Assembly (NCBI GenBank): GCA_029260795.1
Contig: JAJDCO010000128.1
Location: 124,001-188,000 of the forward strand
DNA: 64,000 bases
Direction of reading: 5' to 3'
Source of the DNA: Planctomycetota bacterium
GTDB taxonomy: Bacteria > Planctomycetota > OFTM77
Position 1 is the stretch's first letter. Each line of letters begins with the position of its first letter. Positions 58,751 to 64,000 of the stretch are shown here, piece by piece. The notes below the pieces were generated by a model, which was not told where the DNA came from, did not search any database, and saw nothing but the letters and a program-made list of their open reading frames with translations. A program made the translations under genes and the position numbers.

Positions 58751-59192
58751 TGCGAGTCGACGAGATGACCGCGCTCCTCCTCGAGGAGGAGCGAGGAAAG
58801 TCCGTGCTCCAGAGGGCAGGGTGGTGGGTAACGCCCACCGGAAGCGATTCCAGGGAAAGTGCAACAGAAAACACACCGCCGCTTCCCGAGTCTCTCGGGA
58901 TGCTTGTGACAGCCGATCGGCGCTCCGGAGTCGATGGCTCGAGGAGGTTCGCGGCCCCTGGCGGCGAGCGGTAAGGTTGAAATGGCGAGGTAAGAGCTCA
59001 CCGCGGAGATGGTGACATCTCTGGCAGTGCAAACCCCACCCGGAGAAAGACCAAATAGGGGGGGAAGCGTTCGCGCGCGAGGCGGCCCGTCTCGTTCGGA
59101 CCCCCGGGTAGGTCGTTAGAGGCGGTCGGCAACGGTCGTCCTAGATAAATGGTCATCCACGACAAAACACGGCTTACTGTCGACTGGCACAA
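58751..59192 (+). ncRNA. rnpB: RNase P catalytic RNA, type A
   Basis: Conserved type A core elements occur in order. GAGGAAAGTCC begins the CR-I/J region, and AGGGCAGGGTGGTGGGTAAC, GGAAAGTGCAACAGAAA and CACACCGCC follow. Later come GTAAGAGCTCACCGCG, TGGCAGTGCAAACCCCACC, GGAGAAAGACCAAATAGGG and, near the 3' end, AGATAAATGGTCATC and CACGGCTTACTG. P1 is closed by TGCGAGTCGAC (58751-58761) and GTCGACTGGCA (59179-59189). The ends are set from this pairing and may be off by a few bases. The RNA removes 5' leaders from tRNA precursors together with RnpA. Confidence 0.95.
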
Positions 59193-59195
59193 TCA

Positions 59196-59220
59196 GGAGG
59201 CGCCGGAGCGCCTCCCCTTT
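59196..59220 (+). terminator. Terminator of rnpB
   Basis: GGAGGCGC (59196-59203) pairs with GCGCCTCC (59208-59215), loop CGGA, followed by CCTTT. It begins just after the P1 helix. Confidence 0.7.
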
Positions 59221-59283
59221 CCTGCTCTTCCGTCCAGGCTCGAAGCGCGGCACTGCGACAACGTCTGAGGAAGGGACGCGCCC

Positions 59284-59778
59284 ATGCCTTCCGATCGATG
59301 GCGAATCCGACGCGCACAGCTGTCCGACCTCCCTCGGCTGCTCGAGCTCGACGAGGCCGCCTTCGGTCTCGAAGCGCTCTCGCGCCCTCAGCTCCGTCAC
59401 TTCGTCCAACGCTCTCCCAGCCGGCTCCTCGTCGCCGCACTTCCAGGGGGTGTGGTCGCGGGCATGATCCTCATTGGACTGCGCCGTGGCCGCCCCTTCG
59501 CGAGGATCGACTCGATCGTCGTGGGGCGGATTCACCGACGTCGAGGAATCGCCCGGGCTCTGCTCCATCAGGCGATCGAGCTGGCGCGCCAGCGGAAGCT
59601 CGAGCAGATCGTCCTCGAGGTCGAGCCGCACAACCGTGGCGCGATCGACCTGTACGACTCCGAAGGGTTCGGTGACCGACTGACGGTGGCCGACTACTAC
59701 GGCGAGGGTCGGTCAGCTCTTCGCTTGCGCCTCTCGCTCTCGCCGATTCGTCGTACCCGAAGCGGAGCTCATCCTTGA
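59284..59778 (+). CDS. RimI-like GNAT acetyltransferase
   Basis: The 164-residue protein has a complete GNAT core: RIRRAQLSDLPRLLELDEAAF, the beta-4 strand ARIDSIVVGRIHRRRG with the acetyl-CoA loop RRRGIARALLHQAIE, and LEVEPHNRGAIDLYDSEGF, the typical RimI-like segment. It probably acetylates N-termini or lysine side chains. Its last 10 bp overlap the end of the convergent histone-deacetylase-like gene, so an acetylase and a deacetylase are arranged tail to tail. Whether they share substrates is unknown. Confidence 0.88.
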   Translation: MPSDRWRIRRAQLSDLPRLLELDEAAFGLEALSRPQLRHFVQRSPSRLLVAALPGGVVAGMILIGLRRGRPFARIDSIVVGRIHRRRGIARALLHQAIELARQRKLEQIVLEVEPHNRGAIDLYDSEGFGDRLTVADYYGEGRSALRLRLSLSPIRRTRSGAHP

Positions 59779-60734
59779 GGTGACACACCCGCCCGAAGCG
59801 CCTCGAGATGAGCCGCGACGCAGTCGCCGAGATGCTCGAGGCTGTAGCCGCCCTCGAGCAACGACACGACTCGTCCCTGGCAGGTGTCCTCCGCTACCTG
59901 CCGGAGCGAGCGAGTCAGAGCGCCGAAGTCTTCGGGCTCGAGCCCCAGACCACCGATCGGATCTCCAGCAAACGTGTCGAATCCAGCCGAGACGAGGATG
60001 AGCTCGGGGCGAAACGGTGCAACGATCTCCTCGAGTGCTCGATCGAAGGCACTGCGATAGACCTCGCGACGCGTCGAGCCTGGGAGCGGTACATTGTGCG
60101 TCGACCCGCGACCGGCGCCCTCACCGCAGTCATCCTGATGACCCGTTCCCGGATAGAACGGCCAGCGATGCAGGGAGACGAAGAGGACGCTCGGATCTTC
60201 CCAGAAGGCGTCCTGGGTCCCATTGCCGTGATGCACATCCCAGTCGACGATCGCCACGCGTTCCATCCCGACTTCCTCGATCGCATGGCGGGCGGCGAGA
60301 GCGATGTTGTTGAAGAGGCAGAATCCCATGCCACCCAGCGGTCGTGCATGATGCCCCGGCGGCCGAACCAGACAAAGCGCGTTCGAAGCCTCACCCCCCA
60401 GGACGGCATCGACCGCGGATCGGGCGACTCCGACAGCGCGCGCCGCCGCGTGGTAGCTCGCACGGGACACGACCGTGTCCGCATCGAGCTGGCCGCCGCC
60501 GCTTGCCGCGAAGCGCTCGATCGCGCTCACGTACGAAGCCGCATGTACTCGAGAGATCACGGACGGTGCGGGCTCTCCGGCCTCGGCCGCGGCTTCGGGC
60601 TGCCACAGCCCACGCCGATCGAGCGCCTCACGTACCACTCGAAGGCGCTCGGCCGTCTCGGGATGAGCGCCGGTATCGTGCTCGAGGAAGATCGGGTCGA
60701 AGTAGAGCCGCGTCGCCATCGCGGATTCGTTCAT
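59769..60734 (-). CDS. Histone-deacetylase-family (class II-like) amidohydrolase
   Basis: Start at ATG 60734, overlapping the upstream C25 peptidase stop (ATGA), giving 321 residues. The zinc-dependent deacetylase site is intact: His128-His129 in RPPGHHARP, metal ligands Asp166 and His168 in VDWDVHHGNG, and Asp253 in VSAGFDTFAGDP. GGMGFCLFNNIA and LEGGYSLEHLG are class II-like blocks. Bacterial members remove acetyl groups from lysines, acetylpolyamines or acetoin-type substrates. It is cytosolic and co-translated with an exported protease gene. Confidence 0.93.
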   Translation of the reverse strand: MNESAMATRLYFDPIFLEHDTGAHPETAERLRVVREALDRRGLWQPEAAAEAGEPAPSVISRVHAASYVSAIERFAASGGGQLDADTVVSRASYHAAARAVGVARSAVDAVLGGEASNALCLVRPPGHHARPLGGMGFCLFNNIALAARHAIEEVGMERVAIVDWDVHHGNGTQDAFWEDPSVLFVSLHRWPFYPGTGHQDDCGEGAGRGSTHNVPLPGSTRREVYRSAFDRALEEIVAPFRPELILVSAGFDTFAGDPIGGLGLEPEDFGALTRSLRQVAEDTCQGRVVSLLEGGYSLEHLGDCVAAHLEALRAGVSPQG

Positions 60735-62359
60735 CGCCCGCGCTTCCCGAGCAGGCAATCGACCGCGCCAGCCGCATCGCGCTGCTCACCCGACGCGTAG
60801 GCATGGATGACGTACAGCCCGCGGTCGATTCCGGCCGGAAGATCGAGCGTGCCCCGGAACTGCCCCGACTCCAAGGCAAGGTCCAGCCCAACGATCTCGG
60901 TCCGGTTCGCCGCTCGCCAGTGCGCGAGTCGCGTCGAGCGCTCGGTGTCGGGCACTTCGATGCGCGTCCCAAAGCCCAGTCCCGAGGCCGGAGCACTCGG
61001 CGGTGCGGAAGCCTCGCGATCGCCTCGTCGCCGGCGCAGCGAGATTCGAACCTCTCCCGTCGACCAACCCGGGATCTCACCCCGAACCTGGATGCGATCT
61101 CCATCGGCGTGCGCGATCATCGCGACCCGACCCTGCGGCGACCCGAAGCGCATGCCGGGATCCCCGAGGAGATGGTAGATGCGCAGCGTGTAGTCGGGGA
61201 GCTCTCGGAACTCATGCTCCTTCATGGCGCCGCTCGCTCGGCCGGCGACCTCCGCCAGGCGAGCAAACCAGTCCGGGCGCGCCAATGACCGCTTCCCCGC
61301 CAAGAACAGATCGCCCAACCGTCGCTCCCCGGTTCTCGCGAGCTGTTGGCACATGCCCCGCCCGAACTGGATGTCGGCGAATGGATGCGACAAGTGCGAG
61401 GCGGCAATGACGGCGAGGGGACCGCGCTCCGTCAACAGGAGTCGCTCGGCGAAGCTCGCGCGCTCTTCATCGAAGGCGGCCGTGCTGCAGGCGAAGAGGA
61501 AGAAGACGCTCCCGCCCGACCGAATGCTGAGGTCGTTCACCTGGCTGCGATCGAAGATCGGGAGGCGTCCGTCCGCCGTCCACAGACTCCCCAAGCCGCG
61601 GCTGCTCCCGTGACCGGCATAGATCGTGGCGAGCGCTCCGGCATTGATGGAGTCGACGACGGCCGCGTGGAAATCACTCGGATGCGGGTTGAACGGCGAG
61701 CCCGGCAGCTCGAAGGTGGCGTTGATCTGGAAGGTCTGCGGCACCAGAAGGTCGAGCGCCAGGCGCACGCCGCCCTCGACGATGGCATCCGCGCGAGCAC
61801 CGAACCCGCCTCGCTCTCCGAACATCGCGACCCGATGACGCCAAGACCCGGGCGCGCGGTCGAGATCGTAGGCGATGATCCGCTCGATGATTCGTGCCGC
61901 TTGCTCCGGCTGCCTCACCGGCAATCGCCCGATCGCGAGCTCGGGCCAACGGCCATCGCGCAGCCCCGCCAGCGGATGATCGCTCGCGATCGGGCCGGGC
62001 CAGTCGGTCGTGCCGCGGACTCGAAAGGTCGGGATCCCGACCTCGTTCCCCGTCGGCGTGTCACCGAGCAGAAGCACGTAATGGAGCTCGCCGGGCCAGC
62101 GCTCCCAGGCGACCTGCAGGCAGCGCTGCAGCCCGTGGGCACCCTCTCCGAAGACGCTGCGGACCTGACTCATCGTCACATAGGACGCCGCCAATCCGGT
62201 CTCGCGGCGATGCCTCGAGAGACGGGACGCGCTCGCGATCAGCTCGTCGGTCGTGATCACGAGATAGTCGATCGACGAACGAGGCCGGAGAAGATCGGAC
62301 AGCCGAAGCGGATCGACGTCCACCCCGGACAAGAGCGCGAGGATCAGCGCCGTGAACAT
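60731..62359 (-). CDS. C25-family (gingipain-like) cysteine peptidase, exported
   Basis: Start at ATG 62359 after AAGGAG, giving 542 residues with a short signal peptide (MFTALILALLSG). The catalytic dyad is His250 in IYAGHGSSRG and Cys291 in FFLFACSTAAFD, matching C25 and the wider clan CD fold. PELAIGRLPVRQPEQA is the family block preceding the core. A C-terminal Ig-like domain (about 420-540) contains REIPGWSTG-like RGEIPGWSTGEVRI. Gingipain relatives cut after Arg or Lys, but the specificity pocket cannot be judged here. It lacks a type IX secretion tail. It is coupled to the deacetylase gene. Confidence 0.88.
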   Translation of the reverse strand: MFTALILALLSGVDVDPLRLSDLLRPRSSIDYLVITTDELIASASRLSRHRRETGLAASYVTMSQVRSVFGEGAHGLQRCLQVAWERWPGELHYVLLLGDTPTGNEVGIPTFRVRGTTDWPGPIASDHPLAGLRDGRWPELAIGRLPVRQPEQAARIIERIIAYDLDRAPGSWRHRVAMFGERGGFGARADAIVEGGVRLALDLLVPQTFQINATFELPGSPFNPHPSDFHAAVVDSINAGALATIYAGHGSSRGLGSLWTADGRLPIFDRSQVNDLSIRSGGSVFFLFACSTAAFDEERASFAERLLLTERGPLAVIAASHLSHPFADIQFGRGMCQQLARTGERRLGDLFLAGKRSLARPDWFARLAEVAGRASGAMKEHEFRELPDYTLRIYHLLGDPGMRFGSPQGRVAMIAHADGDRIQVRGEIPGWSTGEVRISLRRRRGDREASAPPSAPASGLGFGTRIEVPDTERSTRLAHWRAANRTEIVGLDLALESGQFRGTLDLPAGIDRGLYVIHAYASGEQRDAAGAVDCLLGKRGR

Positions 62360-62467
62360 CCCGAGACTCCTTGCAGCTTCATGAGCGGGCCGTGCTCCGA
62401 CTCGGAGGCGGGCCCTGCCCACCAGCCTGCCACGACACCGAACTCGGGGAAAGACCGTCGCGCAGCT

Positions 62468-63481
62468 TCAGTCTTGGTCGGGCTGCGCGAAGATCCGGCT
62501 CCAGAGCTGCCGGAAGCCGATCTCCTTCAGTGCCGGATAGGTCTGTTGGCAATCGCGGAACGCCAAGCGCAGCATGCGATGGTCGGGAGCATCGAGGCGT
62601 CGGTAAAAGTCCCTCAGCAGGGCGCGCAAGTCCGCTTCGTCGCTCAACCGGTAGACCCGACGAAACGCCTCCCAGCGATCCTCACCGACCTCGATGCGAC
62701 GCATGTACTCGCGGATCATCTCGCGTCCGTTGCGGTCACCGGCTGGATGGTTGAACACGAAGTACGCGAGCGCCCACGAGCCGAAGTGGAACATCGGATT
62801 GCTCTTCTCGTTCACGAGCTCCCGATAGTCATCGTCGTCAAAACGAATGATGGCGTCCCAGGGCAAGGGCTCGCTGTCGAGCAGATCGGGCGCGAAGAGG
62901 ATCAAGACCGTCACGAAGTAGAGCTTGGGATCCGGCGACCGGAAGATGCCGCTCAACCCCCGACGCTGATCATGGGTCAACCGCTCGAAGCACTGCGCGA
63001 AGCCCTCGTCGATCCACTGGCAATCCAGCTGGATCCAGTTGCGATAGAAGGCGTGGAACATCTCGTGGAAGAGGTAGGAGTCGTCGTTCCGGATGACGAC
63101 CTCGTTCCAGTGCGGCATGTAGAAGCTCGCCGGCGTCCGCTCGCGTCCACCGGCATCGCGGGCGTACTCGAGATAGCGCGCCTCGTCCTCGAACAACGTA
63201 ACCAGGATCTTCCGATCCGGCGGCTCGAGCTCGACGCCGAAGTACTGCGCGAAGTAGTCGATCGACCATTCGGCCAGATGGGCCACCTCGAGCGCACGGA
63301 CCGGCGAGATGGCCGTCCGCACCACGCAGTGCTTCATCGGGATGCGGACCTCCTCTTGCCAGGACCAGCCCGGCTCCAGACGAGGTCCGGGCCCGAGGCA
63401 CCCGGCCAGCATGGCCAGGGCACACAGCCCGAGCATTCTCTGGAAGCGGCCGCCGGCGGCCCGATCGAGAGTTCCGTTCAC
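62468..63481 (-). CDS. Lipoprotein with gluzincin metallopeptidase site (DUF1570-like)
   Basis: The 337-residue product has the lipobox AMLAGC. The metal site is visible as His139-Glu140-x-x-His143 (FHEMFHAFYRN) with the third ligand Glu159 in CQWIDEGFAQCFE, the gluzincin arrangement of DUF1570 and MA-clan enzymes. The N-domain includes YLEYARDAGG and SFYMPHWNEVVIRND, also typical. It should be an active envelope protease or peptidase. It lies 109 bp upstream of the C25 gene on the same strand and may be in the same transcript. Confidence 0.84.
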   Translation of the reverse strand: MNGTLDRAAGGRFQRMLGLCALAMLAGCLGPGPRLEPGWSWQEEVRIPMKHCVVRTAISPVRALEVAHLAEWSIDYFAQYFGVELEPPDRKILVTLFEDEARYLEYARDAGGRERTPASFYMPHWNEVVIRNDDSYLFHEMFHAFYRNWIQLDCQWIDEGFAQCFERLTHDQRRGLSGIFRSPDPKLYFVTVLILFAPDLLDSEPLPWDAIIRFDDDDYRELVNEKSNPMFHFGSWALAYFVFNHPAGDRNGREMIREYMRRIEVGEDRWEAFRRVYRLSDEADLRALLRDFYRRLDAPDHRMLRLAFRDCQQTYPALKEIGFRQLWSRIFAQPDQD

Positions 63482-63515
63482 CGATGCCGTCTCCTGAGGC
63501 CTTCGACCGTCCCGC

Positions 63516-63683
63516 CTACTTGATCGTCAGAACGGTCGCGATCACCTTACGGTAGTGATAACCCAGGATCCCCAGGAGAAGTGCGAGACAGATCCACGGG
63601 AACCGGAAGCAGAGGAACAGCAGCGCCGAGTAGATCACCAACGTGAGAGCGAACGACAAAGCGAAGCGATGCGAAACCTTCAT
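63516..63683 (-). CDS. Small two-helix membrane protein
   Basis: The 55-residue protein starts with ATG at 63683 after AAGGAG. Two hydrophobic helices (FALSFALTLVIYSALLFLCF and WICLALLLGILGYHY) are flanked by basic residues. The start overlaps the stop of hutI by ATGA. Function unknown. Confidence 0.7.
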   Translation of the reverse strand: MKVSHRFALSFALTLVIYSALLFLCFRFPWICLALLLGILGYHYRKVIATVLTIK

Positions 63684-64000
63684 CGATCGAGCTCCTTCTC
63701 CAGCGATCTCTCGAACACGACTCGGCCTCGCTTGAGCACACACCGCGCGTGGCTCTCGCCGAAGTGGTAGGCCAGATATCGGTGATTCGGCACGCTCCAG
63801 ATCACCAGATCGGCTTGCAGACCCGGCGCGACACGACCCACGCGGTCGGCGATCCCGAGCGAGCAGGCCGCGTTGACGGTCGCCATGCTCAGCGCTTCGG
63901 CAACCGTCAGCCGATACTGCAGGCAGGCGAGGGTCAGAATCATGGGCATCGACTGCGTCATGCTCGAGCCCGGGTTGAAATCGGTCGCCAGGCAAGGCGC
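63680..64000 (-). CDS. hutI: Imidazolonepropionase, C-terminal part (5' end outside window)
   Basis: The last 106 residues are present; the frame is open through base 64000. The segment beginning LATDFNPGSS contains the metal-binding Asp of HutI. TQSMPMILTLACLQYRLT, ATVNAACSLGIADRVG and the closing PGLQADLVIWSVPNHRYLAY are HutI hallmarks. It hydrolyses imidazolone-5-propionate to N-formimino-glutamate in histidine breakdown. Other hut genes would lie outside the window to the right. It is coupled by ATGA to the small membrane protein gene. Confidence 0.93.
   Translation of the reverse strand, partial: APCLATDFNPGSSMTQSMPMILTLACLQYRLTVAEALSMATVNAACSLGIADRVGRVAPGLQADLVIWSVPNHRYLAYHFGESHARCVLKRGRVVFERSLEKELDR

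Noticed and set aside
61346-63523. 725-aa plus-strand frame
   Set aside because: Antisense to the C25 and gluzincin genes, both with signal peptides and intact active sites. High GC gives long open antisense frames.
1-64000. tRNA genes, insertion sequences, prophage or integrase
   Set aside because: No cloverleaf with a TTCGAATC-type arm, transposase or integrase motif was noticed. A tRNAscan-type search would settle the tRNA question.

Overview
The window is one continuous stretch of high-GC, gene-dense chromosome from a Gram-negative-type bacterium. Many proteins carry signal peptides or lipoboxes, there is a PEP-CTERM-tailed protein, and LpoB-like lipoproteins point to an outer membrane and peptidoglycan. 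A WPSFRGP-type PQQ-like propeller, a two-domain sigma factor beside a TPR-CHAT protease, PGLGH-type membrane proteins and sodium-coupled amino-acid symporters together lean toward a planctomycete-like lineage. Acidobacteriota or Myxococcota are not excluded; this placement is inference. No phage, insertion sequence, CRISPR array or tRNA gene was recognised. The only clear RNA gene is rnpB.

Layout. 1-7 kb (minus strand): a truncated exported PQQ-type propeller, a zinc-ribbon membrane protein, a DUF72 protein, an unknown polytopic membrane protein, and a translationally coupled DprE1/DprE2-like oxidase-SDR pair. 7-13.5 kb: an exported phosphodiesterase-glycosidase fusion, small lipoproteins, an MpaA-like M14 carboxypeptidase, CrcB with a GNAT enzyme, and a Rieske oxygenase. 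13.5-23 kb: an alanine/glycine:cation symporter, a HEAT protein, an S41 protease-like protein, a LolA-like protein, a P1 (DmpA-type) peptidase and a large lipoprotein. 23-29 kb: a five-gene run of exported proteins and lipoproteins built on LpoB/CsgG-like domains (two of them paralogous), then an iodotyrosine-deiodinase-like flavoprotein and a DUF3604 lipoprotein.

31.6-38 kb holds the most striking locus. An exported TPR-CHAT caspase-like protease with an intact His-Cys dyad is followed by an unusual sigma-70 factor and a single-pass membrane protein with anti-sigma-like topology. A 750-bp non-coding tract with two near-identical 101/102-bp repeats lies just downstream. 38-46 kb carries housekeeping genes (folC, aroB, a C26 amidohydrolase), a rhomboid-TPR protease with a TPR partner, and an M28 peptidase. 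46.5-54 kb has an NSS symporter with a MetS-like 50-aa subunit, dprA, small membrane proteins, a YbgC-type thioesterase and HEAT/lipoprotein genes. 54.6-64 kb has a giant low-complexity TPR protein, a TIGR04282-like transferase, a 90-aa PEP-CTERM protein, glutaredoxin, rnpB, a GNAT/histone-deacetylase-like pair arranged tail to tail, a C25 gingipain-like protease, a gluzincin-type lipoprotein and the 3' end of hutI.

The recurring theme is envelope proteolysis and peptide or amino-acid use: M14, P1, S41, M28, C25, CHAT and rhomboid peptidases sit near Na+-coupled amino-acid symporters and hutI. This suits a heterotroph living on protein, with envelope signalling that may run through caspase-fold proteases.
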